A stretch of DNA of 64,000 nt from Sulfurospirillum barnesii SES-3 (GCF_000265295.1 NC_018002.1:620001-684000), one strand, 5' to 3'. Numbered from the stretch's first letter, positions 20,403-29,428 are shown. A program made the numbers and translations. The notes: a model not told the origin generated them from the letters alone.

Positions 20403-22044
20403 GCAGTTTATTCATGACATTTTACTGGATGTACGCAAAAAACGATTGGTTTTGTTACTAACAGTGTTGGCATTTAGTGCATCTTTGATGATGTTTCCTA
20501 CCCATGCGGTTCTTGCTAAAATGCTTCCCTCTAAAAGCACCAATACTTTCTCCATCTATGTGGATTTACCCAAAGGTAGTTCTGTTTTTCAAACACAGCA
20601 GGTCAATCAATGCGTGGTTGCTTTCTTGCAAAAGGAACAAGAGGTGCAAAACATTGAAGTCTTTAATGGGATGGGCTCTCCATTGGATTACGCAGGGTTG
20701 GTGAAAGGCTCTGGTTTTAAAAGCGGTGAGCATGTAAGTGAAATTGTAGTCAACCTAAGTGATGCCCACGAAAGAGATGAACGCTCCTATGCTATGGTGC
20801 ACCGTTTGCGTCCTATTATTCAAAAAAGCTGTGAGCCATTGGTGGAAAAAACATCTATCAAAATGGTAGAACAACCAGCCGGCCCTCCGACACAAGCAGC
20901 TCTTGTAATTGAGCTTTACGGTGAAAAAAGTACATCGCTCACTCCTTTGGCTGAAAAAATTAAAGAGATTCTCTCACAACATCGTGATTTAGCGGATGTG
21001 GACGTTTTGTTTGATGAAATTTATCCCAAACTCTCTTTGCGCATTGATCATGAAAAAGCTCTGAGGGCAGGATTGAGTATAGAATACATTCATAAAATGC
21101 TCTATTTGGCGTTTGAGGGTATGGAGGTCAGTTATAAAAACAGTGAAAATTCGCCTTCTCAAATCCCCATTTTTGTAGTTTTAAGTGAAAATTCCAAGCG
21201 CTTAGCACAGCTTAGCAAAGAGGCATTGTATGCAAAACTCACATCGTTTCGTTTACGAAATACACAAGGTATGTTGGTGCCACTAAGTGAAGTGGTGCAC
21301 ATTGATGAGGTTTTTTCAACCCCTACCATTATGTCAAAGAACCTTCAAACCATGGTAAGCATTGTCGCTGAGGCAGATTTGGTGTCTCAGGTCTACCCAC
21401 TCTTAGATGTTCGAAGCACCATTAAAGAGCGCCTCAGTGAGTTCTACGAGATTCAAAACACACATTTGTTTGATTTAAAGCTAAAAGATAAACGCAGTGG
21501 GGAAGTCTTTGAATTGGTTTTTGATGGTGAGATGAAAGTGAGCATGGATACGTTTAGGGATTTAGGTGGTGCTTTTATTGCGGCGTTGGTGCTGATTTTC
21601 TTATTGATGGTTGTGTATTATAAAAGTTTTGCGATTGCGGGAATTGTTCTTTTAGGAAGTTTTCTCTCTATTATTGGGGTTATTTTTGGGCATTGGTTGA
21701 TGGATCTCTTCTCCAAAGAGACTTTCTTTTTAACAGCAACGTCTCTGATTGGATTTATTGCTTTAATGGGCATTAGTTCACGTAATTCTTTATTGTTGAT
21801 TGATTTTACAGAGGCAATGATGAAAGTGGGAATTGAGAAAAAACGTGCCATAGCGCTTGCGAGTGCAACACGCTCAAAGCCTATTTTTCTTACCGCAGCA
21901 GCGATTATTTTAGCCAGTACATTGTTAGCGACAGACCCTATTTTTGGAGGGTTGGGGGTAGCCCTTATTTTTGGAACCATTGCAGCGGTGATTGTCTCAT
22001 TGATAGTCGTGCCTGTACTGATGGATAATACAAAAGCAATTTAA
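20386..22044 (+). CDS. RND efflux transporter, C-terminal half (TM7-TM12)
   Basis: A 552-residue protein beginning with an amphipathic helix and TM7, followed by the second periplasmic loop (with QPAGPPTQAALVIELYGE) and TM8-TM12. TM10 has SSRNSLLLIDF, with Arg where AcrB has the proton-relay Lys. AGGAG at 20375-20379 stands 6 bases before ATG 20386. The gene overlaps its partner by 17 bases in a different frame, which argues for a natural split rather than damage. Together the halves total 1084 residues, a full RND pump. A palindrome-based hairpin follows the stop. Confidence 0.88.
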   Translation: MMKRFEQFIHDILLDVRKKRLVLLLTVLAFSASLMMFPTHAVLAKMLPSKSTNTFSIYVDLPKGSSVFQTQQVNQCVVAFLQKEQEVQNIEVFNGMGSPLDYAGLVKGSGFKSGEHVSEIVVNLSDAHERDERSYAMVHRLRPIIQKSCEPLVEKTSIKMVEQPAGPPTQAALVIELYGEKSTSLTPLAEKIKEILSQHRDLADVDVLFDEIYPKLSLRIDHEKALRAGLSIEYIHKMLYLAFEGMEVSYKNSENSPSQIPIFVVLSENSKRLAQLSKEALYAKLTSFRLRNTQGMLVPLSEVVHIDEVFSTPTIMSKNLQTMVSIVAEADLVSQVYPLLDVRSTIKERLSEFYEIQNTHLFDLKLKDKRSGEVFELVFDGEMKVSMDTFRDLGGAFIAALVLIFLLMVVYYKSFAIAGIVLLGSFLSIIGVIFGHWLMDLFSKETFFLTATSLIGFIALMGISSRNSLLLIDFTEAMMKVGIEKKRAIALASATRSKPIFLTAAAIILASTLLATDPIFGGLGVALIFGTIAAVIVSLIVVPVLMDNTKAI

Positions 22045-22050
22045 AATACC

Positions 22051-22091
22051 TTTACATGTAAAACGCTAGCCTTTATCGTTTTACATGTAAA
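22051..22091. terminator. Terminator-like hairpin from two TTTACATGTAAA copies after the efflux operon
   Basis: Copies at 22051-22062 and 22080-22091 face each other and extend into a perfect 15-bp stem (TTTACATGTAAAACG against CGTTTTACATGTAAA) with an 11-base loop, 6 bases after the RND stop codon. The downstream arm also forms the last codons of a minus-strand 54-residue gene, so the structure serves two convergent genes. Confidence 0.7.
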
Positions 22092-22237
22092 AACTTTCGA
22101 CGTGCGAACATTAAAAGTCGCATAATACGATGAGAAAATAGTTTCTTACTCAACCCCATTTTTCGGCAATTTCCTTCTTTTAAACACTCAAAAACCTCTT
22201 CAAGTGCTAGCTTTTCACTCACGGATAGATTTGTCAT
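22073..22237 (-). CDS. 54-residue basic protein coupled to an HTH regulator
   Basis: A short gene on the minus strand whose ATG overlaps the stop codon of the upstream HTH gene (ATGA at 22234-22237), the normal sign of translational coupling in this genome. The product begins MTNLSVSEKLALEEVFECL, is rich in Lys/Arg in its second half, and ends Phe-Leu-His-Val-Lys-Arg, encoded by a TTTACATGTAAA copy. Predicted as two helices with no signal peptide or membrane segment. I do not recognise the family. Its 3' end lies inside the shared terminator hairpin. Confidence 0.6.
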   Translation of the reverse strand: MTNLSVSEKLALEEVFECLKEGNCRKMGLSKKLFSHRIMRLLMFARRKFLHVKR

Positions 22238-22515
22238 ACCGCCCCTTTTTGCCCATCATTAATTTTACGCACTAACCTTACAATATCTGCATCATTAAGC
22301 ATGCCTAACATATTAAAAACCACGGGAATTGCCATAGGAGCACTGCTACCAAGACGCCACTCTTGATAGGTTCGCATGGAAATACCACAGGTCTCTGCCA
22401 TCTTTTTTTGAGAAATTTTTTTCCCCATATTTTCAGCTTCAATGGCATTGTGCAAAAGATTAATAATATCGTTGGTTTTCATTCGTAAGATTGTAGTTAA
22501 AAATGTATTAAACAT
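22234..22515 (-). CDS. Small XRE-like helix-turn-helix DNA-binding protein
   Basis: A protein of up to 93 residues with an HTH core in the segment KISQKKMAETCGISMRTYQE, where GISMRTYQEWR looks like the recognition helix. ATG 22515 gives 93 residues; ATG 22482 gives 82 (MKTNDIINLLHNA) and is plausible, since neither has a clear ribosome site. It forms a two-gene operon with the 54-residue protein. A 20-base inverted repeat (22540-22559) just upstream overlaps the likely promoter and could be its own operator, which is inference. Confidence 0.75.
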   Translation of the reverse strand: MFNTFLTTILRMKTNDIINLLHNAIEAENMGKKISQKKMAETCGISMRTYQEWRLGSSAPMAIPVVFNMLGMLNDADIVRLVRKINDGQKGAV

Positions 22516-22539
22516 AAATTAAAAAGTATAAATTACACT

Positions 22540-22559
22540 GTTTATATTATATTATAAAC
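22540..22559. promoter_or_regulatory. Inverted repeat upstream of the HTH gene, possible operator
   Basis: GTTTATA and TATAAAC arms separated by TTATAT lie 25 bases upstream of the HTH gene. The surrounding 22516-22670 stretch is extremely AT rich, with several TATAAT-like boxes on both strands, and contains no gene that I can see. Confidence 0.4.
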
Positions 22560-22670
22560 AAAATAAAAGATTTAATACTAATTAATTAAGTATTTTACAA
22601 CATTAAATTGTTCTAAATACACAATATATTGTATAAAAATATGCTGTTTTGTTGTCGCTCTTTTTTTCGC

Positions 22671-22676
22671 TATAAT
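22671..22676 (+). promoter_or_regulatory. Putative -10 box for efp
   Basis: A perfect TATAAT stands 28 bases before the efp start, after a T-rich stretch; TTGTCG at 22652 is a weak -35 candidate with a short spacer. Confidence 0.55.
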
Positions 22677-22703
22677 GGCGAAAACTAAAACGTAGGAGAA
22701 TGT

Positions 22704-23267
22704 ATGGCCTCTATTTCAATGGGCGACTTAAAAAAAGGGTTAAAAATCGAATTTAACGGTATTCCGTATAAAATCACCGAGTACCAACACGTTAAACCTG
22801 GCAAAGGTGCGGCGTTTGTGCGTTGTAAAATTAAGTCATTTATCGATGGCAGAGTCATTGAAAAAACCTTTCATGCAGGGGATAAATGTGAAACACCTCA
22901 GCTTGAAGATAAAATCATGCAATTTTTATACGATGATGGCGAATTCTTACAATTTATGGACAGTGCAACGTATGAACAAATTGCACTCACCCATGACCAA
23001 GTCGGAGAAGCAGCAGATTGGATTATTGATGGTATGAATGTCGATATGCTTTACCATAACGGTAAACCCATCAGCGTTGAAGCCCCACAATTTGTTCAAC
23101 TTAAAATTGTTGAAACCCCACCTAACTTTAAAGGGGATACCCAAGGTGGTAAAAAACCAGCAACTCTTGAGAGTGGTGCGGTGGTTCAAGTGCCTTTTCA
23201 CGTGGTTGAGGGCGATGTGATTAAAGTTGATACTGTTCGTGGCGAATACTTAGAAAAAGTTAAATAG
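22704..23267 (+). CDS. efp: Translation elongation factor P
   Basis: A 187-residue three-domain EF-P that relieves ribosome stalling at proline runs. The loop [12 protein letters not shown] contains the conserved Lys at the tip of domain I, the residue modified in many bacteria; no modification gene is visible in this window. ATG 22704 is chosen because it gives [12 protein letters not shown], the family N-terminus, with TAGGAGA upstream. A GU-containing hairpin and a TTACATGTAA core follow the stop. Confidence 0.96.
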   Translation: MASISMGDLKKGLKIEFNGIPYKITEYQHVKPGKGAAFVRCKIKSFIDGRVIEKTFHAGDKCETPQLEDKIMQFLYDDGEFLQFMDSATYEQIALTHDQVGEAADWIIDGMNVDMLYHNGKPISVEAPQFVQLKIVETPPNFKGDTQGGKKPATLESGAVVQVPFHVVEGDVIKVDTVRGEYLEKVK

Positions 23268-23277
23268 TCTTACATGT

Positions 23278-23309
23278 AAAGATCGTGGTGTAACATGGCC
23301 ATGGTCTTT
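23278..23309 (+). terminator. Probable terminator after efp
   Basis: AAAGATCGTGG and CCATGGTCTTT pair over 11 bases with two G-U wobbles, followed by TCTTCTCTTCTC. The 5' arm begins inside a TTACATGTAAA copy (23270-23280). Confidence 0.5.
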
Positions 23310-23353
23310 CTTCTCTTCTCTGCAACCATTTATCTACCTATAAGGAGTTATCA

Positions 23354-23902
23354 ATGAGCAAAAAAGTGTTGGTTCCTTTTGCTGAGGGCTTTGAAGAAAT
23401 TGAAGCATTGAGTATTGTGGATATTTTACGACGTGCGAAGATTGAGGTGACCATGGCAGCCTTAACGTCTTTACATGTAAAAGGTGCGCACGGTGTTGTG
23501 GTTGTAGCGGACGCACTTATTTCTGAACTGGACGCCACTACCTATGACATGATAGCCTTACCTGGTGGACTTCCTGGTGCGACCAATTTAGCAAAAGATG
23601 CAACCCTCCAAGCCATACTTAAAGCGTTTGATGCCAAAGGGAAGGGTATTGCTGCTATTTGTGCAGCGCCTTATGCGCTTTACACAGCGGGTGTTTTGAA
23701 AAAGCGTTATACGTGCTATCCTGGATTTCATTCAAACATTGCACAAGATGGCTACACAGATGCGGATAAGGTGGTGCGGGATGAAAATATTACCACTTCA
23801 CAAGGACCAAGTACGGCCATGCTTTTTGCTTTAGCATTGGTAGAGCAGTTATGTGGCAAAGAGCTGAGTGAACAATTAGCCAAAGAGTTGCTATTGAAGT
23901 AA
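23354..23902 (+). CDS. DJ-1/PfpI family protein
   Basis: A 182-residue single-domain protein of the DJ-1/ThiJ/PfpI superfamily. The N-terminal Glu in AEGFEEIEAL and the nucleophile-elbow cysteine in AAICAAPYAL (about residue 105) are those of the DJ-1/YajL branch, implicated in protection against glyoxal or oxidative damage; the true substrate here is unknown. AAGGAG stands 7 bases before the ATG. A TTTACATGTAAA at 23470 encodes Ser-Leu-His-Val-Lys in a variable loop, and another follows the gene. Confidence 0.88.
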   Translation: MSKKVLVPFAEGFEEIEALSIVDILRRAKIEVTMAALTSLHVKGAHGVVVVADALISELDATTYDMIALPGGLPGATNLAKDATLQAILKAFDAKGKGIAAICAAPYALYTAGVLKKRYTCYPGFHSNIAQDGYTDADKVVRDENITTSQGPSTAMLFALALVEQLCGKELSEQLAKELLLK

Positions 23903-23906
23903 ATCG

Positions 23907-23918
23907 TTTACATGTAAA
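23907..23918. repeat. TTTACATGTAAA between the DJ-1 gene and mutS
   Basis: A full copy of the palindrome lies in the 31-base gap between two convergent genes. Together with the following AAAGAGTG/CACCCTTT imperfect hairpin it may act as a weak bidirectional terminator. Confidence 0.8.
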
Positions 23919-23933
23919 GAGTGTGCTCACCCT

Positions 23934-26867
23934 TTATTTCTCTTCGTAATGGAGTTTTAAACCCTCACTGCTCATTACAAAACCACTGATCGTGATTTTA
24001 CCTTCATGCACCATTTTATGGTGTTTAGCGCACAGAGGAATCAGATTATAACGGTGGTTTTGGTGAAAATGCTCAATATTCCCATGTGCATCTGCTCTTT
24101 CTTGTGCATGAATGTGATGCACTTCATCAACATACTCATCACACAAGGCGCATTTGCAGAGGTAGAGATTTTTATTATATTTACTGCGTTTTTTTTGTTT
24201 TAATAGCTCTACATCGCCTAGCTCTCCTGCTAGATTTTTACGAATGTCATACGCCATCTTGATAAATTCACTGTCCATATGCAAGGATTTTGCAAATTCG
24301 AGTCCATACAGTGAGCTTCCACTTCCCGATTCAAGTTTACGGTTATAGAGAAGTTTATCGTTTTCTTCATCGTAACTCACCCCTAAATGAAGCGCAATGA
24401 CCTCTTTTAGTTCTGTAATCAGAGGCAGTTGAATCAGTTGATGCAAATGGGTTGCAAAAACAAACAAAGAGCCAAGGCTATTCATTTTTTTGATACTGCT
24501 AGCAACGATAGCAAGGGCAGACTCCGTTTCGGTTCCATGGCTAATCTCATCACCAAGCACCAAAGAATAGGGCGTGGTGCGGTTAAAAATATTTTTAAGT
24601 TCTAACATTTCTACGGTAAAAGTAGAGAGCCCTTTGTAGAGGTTATCTGAACTCATAATACGGGTAAAAATTTTATCGAAAAGGTGAAAACGAAGGCTTG
24701 CGCAGGGTACAAAAAAGCCTGATTGCGCCATAATAATAGCAATGCCTAGACTCTTCATTAAAGAAGATTTACCGCTAGAGTTAATGCCATAGAGTAAAAT
24801 GCCTTGCACCGTATTGATACGTGACGCCTCTAGTGTGACATGGTCATGGGGCATCTCTTTGGGACATGTTCCTAAAAAAAGATCATTAGGAATATAAATG
24901 CCATTTTCCTCTCGAGATTCAATCAAGGGGTGTCGCAGTCCAATGGCTTCCATAAAGCGCTCTTTTTCTTCCATGGGTAAAAGCTCAGGGCGTGAGTAGT
25001 TAAAATGCACCGCACATTTTGCGTTGCTGAGTGCCACATCAAGGGTTCCTACAAAGGAGATAAGGTGCTCTAGTGTCAGCGCAAAGTGGGTCTCAATTTT
25101 CTCCAACATCTCATCGTAACGCTGTTTAACAAGGGCTACCATTTGGACGTTACTAAGGGTGATGTCGTGCGAAATTTCTTCAATCAGCGATGCAGAAATT
25201 TTAACGCTGTTTTTAAGATGCCTAAAAGTAAAGTCTTTAAAGAAGTAGTGTTTTTCTCCAATGGTCATAAAACTTTGCATTAACTTCTCTTCAATAAGGG
25301 CAAAACGATTTTTGCTCATTAAAATGTAGTGCCCCTCACTCTCGAGCCATTCAATGCTAATCATCGAGCGGTTATTTTCTTCAAACAGTGCTTCTATGTG
25401 GGTAACAATGCTTTGAAGTGCGCTAAAGCGTTCACACTTGCTTTGTTCAATTTTATCAATCTGAGGATAGATACCTGCTAGAAAGAGGTTTTCATTAATT
25501 TGGTCTTTTCGAAATTTTGCACAAATATCAAGGACAAAGGTATTTTGAAGCATTAAAAACAAGGCTTCGCTCTCATCAAAAAGGCTTTTTGGAATTGCCA
25601 TTTTTTTAAGTTCTGCCTCTTTTAAAATACCCAAAATCGCCTCTAGGGAGTTACTCAGATAAGCAAGTTCCAAAGGGTGCAATTTTTTAAGAGCAATACG
25701 CCTTAAAATGCGCTCTAGGTCATAGACCTGTTTTAAAGCAATGTCAAATTTTTTATAATCACTCATCAATTTACTGCTTAAATCAAAGCGTTCATTGAGT
25801 GTTTTTAAATCACAAATAGGGTTAAGCAGACGCTCTTTTAAAAGTCGTTTTCCCATAGCCGTAGACGTTTGGTCAATTAAATTTAAAAGGGTCATCTCCA
25901 TTGGGTTACGAGAGATAATTCCTAATTGTTCGAGGGCGTTATTGCCCATGTAAAGATAGCGATTGTTTCCAAGCAAGATGGGACGGCTCATCTTCTCAAT
26001 AATATTGGCATCGTGTTCAATGATAAAATTACATAAAATGGCGAGTGACTCACTGGCATAAGGAAAACGCTCAATGTCTAAGTATTCAATGGGTGAGAGT
26101 AAGGAGCGAATCGCATAAATGCGTCCAAAAAGTTCGTTTTGATAGGTGACTTTGTGGCGTTCTTTGTTAAGACTAAACGAAGTGTTTTGCGTGATTTCAA
26201 GGTAGTTTTGCACCCACTCTTTGTCGATGGATTCAGCGTTGTAGGTGAGGACGATTTCACTGGTTTTATAGGTTTGTAAGAGGTTGAAAATTTCATCTAA
26301 GGCGTAGGTTTTATCTTCTCTGGTACCATGGACTTCATTGATGATGGTCTTACCCGTGCTCACATCGATGGCAGCGTACCCTAGGGAGTAAATTTGATGG
26401 TTGCAATCAATTAAAAGTGAAACCAAATAGTTCTCACTCGATTCCATGACATAATCAAAATTGGTTCCTGGGCTGATGATATTGGCGATATAACGCTTGA
26501 CATGGGGCGGCTCACCCTTTTGGCGCACCAATACAATGGTGTATTTTTTACTTTGGACTAAGCGGCTAAGGTATCTATCTAAGGAGACGGATGGGATACC
26601 AGCAAGGAGCGGATTTTGCAGAGAGTTTTCTAAAATTGTTTTATTTTTACGGGTAAGCTGAATGTTCAAAAGTTCGGAAACCTCTTTGGCTTTACCGATT
26701 TGATGCGTTTCATTGTTGACTTCATAGGTTTCAAAGAATGAGCCAATTTCCATAAAGACAATGGTATTTTTGCCATATTTTTCTTCAAAAAAGAGTTGTA
26801 AATCAAAATAAATTTCGGTGAGGAGTTTCTCTTTCGAGTTTAACAATTTGGCGATATTTTCGAGCAT
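23934..26867 (-). CDS. MutS-family mismatch repair ATPase with C-terminal HNH nuclease domain (MutS7 type)
   Basis: A 977-residue protein. It begins with a MutS domain-I-like region ([16 protein letters not shown] near residue 40), followed by connector, core and clamp regions. The ABC ATPase has Walker [14 protein letters not shown] (about residue 695) and Walker [18 protein letters not shown]. The last 80 or so residues form an HNH module with two zinc-binding pairs (CKCALC and PLCAKHH) around [14 protein letters not shown]. This architecture matches MutS7, described from Campylobacterota, some giant viruses and octocoral mitochondria, and differs from MutS1 and from the Smr-bearing MutS2. 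The fused nuclease suggests recognition and nicking in one chain. An AAAGG site precedes the ATG. Confidence 0.92.
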   Translation of the reverse strand: MLENIAKLLNSKEKLLTEIYFDLQLFFEEKYGKNTIVFMEIGSFFETYEVNNETHQIGKAKEVSELLNIQLTRKNKTILENSLQNPLLAGIPSVSLDRYLSRLVQSKKYTIVLVRQKGEPPHVKRYIANIISPGTNFDYVMESSENYLVSLLIDCNHQIYSLGYAAIDVSTGKTIINEVHGTREDKTYALDEIFNLLQTYKTSEIVLTYNAESIDKEWVQNYLEITQNTSFSLNKERHKVTYQNELFGRIYAIRSLLSPIEYLDIERFPYASESLAILCNFIIEHDANIIEKMSRPILLGNNRYLYMGNNALEQLGIISRNPMEMTLLNLIDQTSTAMGKRLLKERLLNPICDLKTLNERFDLSSKLMSDYKKFDIALKQVYDLERILRRIALKKLHPLELAYLSNSLEAILGILKEAELKKMAIPKSLFDESEALFLMLQNTFVLDICAKFRKDQINENLFLAGIYPQIDKIEQSKCERFSALQSIVTHIEALFEENNRSMISIEWLESEGHYILMSKNRFALIEEKLMQSFMTIGEKHYFFKDFTFRHLKNSVKISASLIEEISHDITLSNVQMVALVKQRYDEMLEKIETHFALTLEHLISFVGTLDVALSNAKCAVHFNYSRPELLPMEEKERFMEAIGLRHPLIESREENGIYIPNDLFLGTCPKEMPHDHVTLEASRINTVQGILLYGINSSGKSSLMKSLGIAIIMAQSGFFVPCASLRFHLFDKIFTRIMSSDNLYKGLSTFTVEMLELKNIFNRTTPYSLVLGDEISHGTETESALAIVASSIKKMNSLGSLFVFATHLHQLIQLPLITELKEVIALHLGVSYDEENDKLLYNRKLESGSGSSLYGLEFAKSLHMDSEFIKMAYDIRKNLAGELGDVELLKQKKRSKYNKNLYLCKCALCDEYVDEVHHIHAQERADAHGNIEHFHQNHRYNLIPLCAKHHKMVHEGKITISGFVMSSEGLKLHYEEK

Positions 26868-26899
26868 TCTAACCTTTACACAGCATGGTTTAAGGTTTT

Positions 26900-26905
26900 A
26901 TTATA
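26900..26905 (-). promoter_or_regulatory. Putative -10 box for the mutS7 gene
   Basis: TATAAT on the minus strand, 33 bases before the start codon. Confidence 0.45.
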
Positions 26906-26970
26906 CACAAAGGAAGCATAAAAAAAGGGGTTGTTGGGTACAATAAAGGCATATTTTTTGAAGGATTGTT

Positions 26971-27381
26971 ATGGAAATTGAAATTTCAACACCTGCACTT
27001 TTATTCCCTGCGGTTTCACTCCTTTTGCTTGCATACACCAATCGTTTTTTAGCCGTAGCGCAACTCATTCGTATGTTGCACCGTCAATCCAATGAGCGTG
27101 AAAATTGCGAAGAGTACAAACAAATTGGTAATTTAAGACACCGTTTGGAACTGACCAAATGGATGCAATTTTTTGGAGTGCTCTCGTTGTTACTCTGTAC
27201 CCTTTCGATGGCAGAGCTTTTTATGGGCTATTTAGAGATAGGAAAAAAGATTTTTGGGCTGAGTCTTATTGCGATGTGTCTTTCTTTGCTTATCTCGCTT
27301 TGGGAACTGATGATTTCAACCAAAGCCCTTAATATGGAACTTAGTGATATGCATAATAAATGTAAAACAGGAAAAAAATGA
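26971..27381 (+). CDS. DUF2721-like small membrane protein
   Basis: A 136-residue protein with three membrane segments: one near the N-terminus (TPALLFPAVSLLLLAYTNRF) and two in the second half, separated by a charged cytosolic stretch. The N-terminal pattern is that of the DUF2721 family, whose function is unknown. GAAGGA precedes the ATG. The stop overlaps the start of the CvfB-like gene (ATGA), so the two are co-translated, and the flavoprotein follows in the same manner. Confidence 0.8.
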   Translation: MEIEISTPALLFPAVSLLLLAYTNRFLAVAQLIRMLHRQSNERENCEEYKQIGNLRHRLELTKWMQFFGVLSLLLCTLSMAELFMGYLEIGKKIFGLSLIAMCLSLLISLWELMISTKALNMELSDMHNKCKTGKK

Positions 27382-28217
27382 ATCAGTACCTACTCATCGG
27401 TGAAAAAAACCGTTTACGCATTAACCGTTATACCGACAATGGAGTCTATCTTATTTGTGAAGATAACGATGAAGTGCTCATGCCAAATCAATACGTTACG
27501 TTTGCTATGAAAGAGGGTGACGAGATAGATGTTTTTGTCTATTTTGATTCAGAAGATCGCATTGTCGCAAGTACGGTGTTTCCTAAAGCGATGCTGGAGG
27601 AATTTGGCTGTTTTGAGGTGGTGGATGTGACTCCTTTTGGAGCATTTTTAGATTGGGGCTTGCCTAAAGATTTATTGGTACCCCGTGCCTTGCAAAAATT
27701 TCCTTTTTACGTGGGGATGAAGGTGGTGGTGCGTGTCTGTTTGGATGATGAGACAGGGCGTATTATTGGCTCACAAAAATACAATGACCTGTTAAGCAAA
27801 GATTTAAAATCACTTAAAATAAATCAAGAAGTAAAACTTTTGGTACGTGAGAGAACACCTTTGGGGTTTAAAGTGATTGTCAATCATCTCTATGATGGGA
27901 TGATTTTTCATAATGAAATTTTTGAGACTATTGATGTTGGGGATGAAAAAAAAGGGTTTATTAAAACCCTTCGTGATGATGGAAAGCTTGATATAAAACT
28001 ACAGCCCATGGGCGAGAAGAGTGATGCGTGGAATGTTCAAAAGGTGTTGGAATTTTTACAGGCAAAAGGTGGTGCAAGTGAATTGCATTACAAAAGTGAG
28101 CCTGAAGAGATTCAAGCGCAGTTAGGGCTGAGTAGAAAAGCATTTAAAAGGGCTCTTAGCACGCTGATTGAGGCGAAAAAGATTACGGTGAGTGAAGAGG
28201 GTATGAAGCTTATATGA
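27378..28217 (+). CDS. CvfB-like S1-domain RNA-binding protein
   Basis: A 279-residue protein with tandem S1-like OB folds (for example EVVDVTPFGAFLDWGLPKDLLVP at about residue 75, without the classical S1 length) and a C-terminal winged-helix domain. This is the layout of the CvfB/YitL family, linked to RNA binding and virulence-factor expression in Firmicutes. Its role in Campylobacterota is not known to me. Both ends overlap the neighbours by ATGA. Confidence 0.85.
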   Translation: MNQYLLIGEKNRLRINRYTDNGVYLICEDNDEVLMPNQYVTFAMKEGDEIDVFVYFDSEDRIVASTVFPKAMLEEFGCFEVVDVTPFGAFLDWGLPKDLLVPRALQKFPFYVGMKVVVRVCLDDETGRIIGSQKYNDLLSKDLKSLKINQEVKLLVRERTPLGFKVIVNHLYDGMIFHNEIFETIDVGDEKKGFIKTLRDDGKLDIKLQPMGEKSDAWNVQKVLEFLQAKGGASELHYKSEPEEIQAQLGLSRKAFKRALSTLIEAKKITVSEEGMKLI

Positions 28218-29428
28218 AGCGTGTGGGGATTGTAGGAGCGGGTGCTTCAGGACTTGTGTGTGCCATCGAAGCAGCACGCAAAGGGCATAAGGTCTCTTTG
28301 TTTGAGAAAAACAGCAAAGTGGGACGCAAAATTTTAGCCACAGGCAATGGTAAGTGCAATATCTCCAATCTTAATATCTCTCTTTCTCGTTATCATGGTG
28401 AGTCTGTTGCCACTATCAAAGAGGTGCTAAAACGGTTTGACACCGTTACATGTAAATCTTTTTTTGCTAAATTGGGACTTGAGATGAGAGAGGGTGAAGC
28501 AGGGAAATTGTATCCTATGAGCCATCAAGCTTCCAGTGTAGTGGATTTACTTTTGCATGAAGCCAGAAGCTTAGGGGTAGACATTTTTTTAGAGAGCGAA
28601 GTGAAAAGCATTGCACACCAGCAAGGAGCGTTTTGTTTACATGTAAAAGAACAAAGCTACCTTTTTGATGCGTGCGTGATTGGAACAGGCAGTCTTGCGA
28701 TGCCCAATCTTGGAAGTTCAGGAAGTGGGTATGGTTTTGCGCAAAGTTTTGGGCATCGTCTGGTTGAGCCGTATCCTTCTTTGGTGCAATGTGTGTGCGA
28801 TGAAGCCTCTATAGAGCGTGCAAGCGGTGTCAAAATGGAAGCACGTGTGGAGCTTTACATTGAAAATCAAAAAGTACAAAGTGTACAAGGTGACCTTCTT
28901 TTCACCGCATATGGGCTTTCAGGCTCTGCTATTTTAGAGATCAGTCGCAATGTCTCCTATGCGTGTTTAAAGCAAGAGAGGGTGCATGTCATACTCGATT
29001 TAATGCCCACACTCAGTAAAGAAGCCTTGCAAAGTTTACTGCAAAAAAGGCTCAGTCTTGCTAAAGGTAAGTCCCTTTCTTTGTGGCTAGAGGGCATCAT
29101 TCCTAAAAAATTAGCCCTTATGATTCTTGAAAAAGAGAAGCTTTTACATGTAAAAGATGCGTCGCAATTAAGCATGAAAGAGTTAAAAAAGATTGTATTT
29201 GCGCTGAAGGCTTTGTCTTTACATGTAAAAGAAACCAAAGGCTTTGAGAGTGCTGAGGTGTGCGCAGGTGGCGTGGATATGAGCGAAATAGAGCCTAAAA
29301 ATTTAATGTCACGGAAGATAAAAGAGCTCTATTTTTGTGGTGAAGTGCTGGATGTGGATGGGGATTGTGGAGGTTTTAACCTCCACTTTGCTTGGGCTTC
29401 AGGCTTTTGTGTGGGGCAGAGTCTTTAG
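28214..29428 (+). CDS. HI0933/BaiN-type flavoprotein (NAD(P)/FAD-dependent oxidoreductase)
   Basis: A 404-residue FAD-binding protein. The dinucleotide-binding fold VGIVGAGASGLVCAIEAARKG starts at residue 4, the second FAD stretch VGRKILATGNGKCNISN follows, and the C-terminal GEVLDVDGDCGGFNLHFAWASG is the family hallmark. The substrate of the HI0933 family is poorly known. The gene is unusually rich in the window's palindrome: full copies at 28636, 29143 and 29218 and a core at 28446, read as Leu-His-Val-Lys or Val-Thr-Cys-Lys. The stop overlaps the convergent hemJ gene by 4 bases. Confidence 0.9.
   Translation: MKRVGIVGAGASGLVCAIEAARKGHKVSLFEKNSKVGRKILATGNGKCNISNLNISLSRYHGESVATIKEVLKRFDTVTCKSFFAKLGLEMREGEAGKLYPMSHQASSVVDLLLHEARSLGVDIFLESEVKSIAHQQGAFCLHVKEQSYLFDACVIGTGSLAMPNLGSSGSGYGFAQSFGHRLVEPYPSLVQCVCDEASIERASGVKMEARVELYIENQKVQSVQGDLLFTAYGLSGSAILEISRNVSYACLKQERVHVILDLMPTLSKEALQSLLQKRLSLAKGKSLSLWLEGIIPKKLALMILEKEKLLHVKDASQLSMKELKKIVFALKALSLHVKETKGFESAEVCAGGVDMSEIEPKNLMSRKIKELYFCGEVLDVDGDCGGFNLHFAWASGFCVGQSL
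28446..29229. repeat. Cluster of TTTACATGTAAA copies inside the flavoprotein gene
   Basis: One 10-bp core (28446-28455) and three full 12-bp copies (28636-28647, 29143-29154, 29218-29229) lie within 784 bases of one coding region. The last two are only 63 bases apart. This is the densest cluster in the window. Confidence 0.9.
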
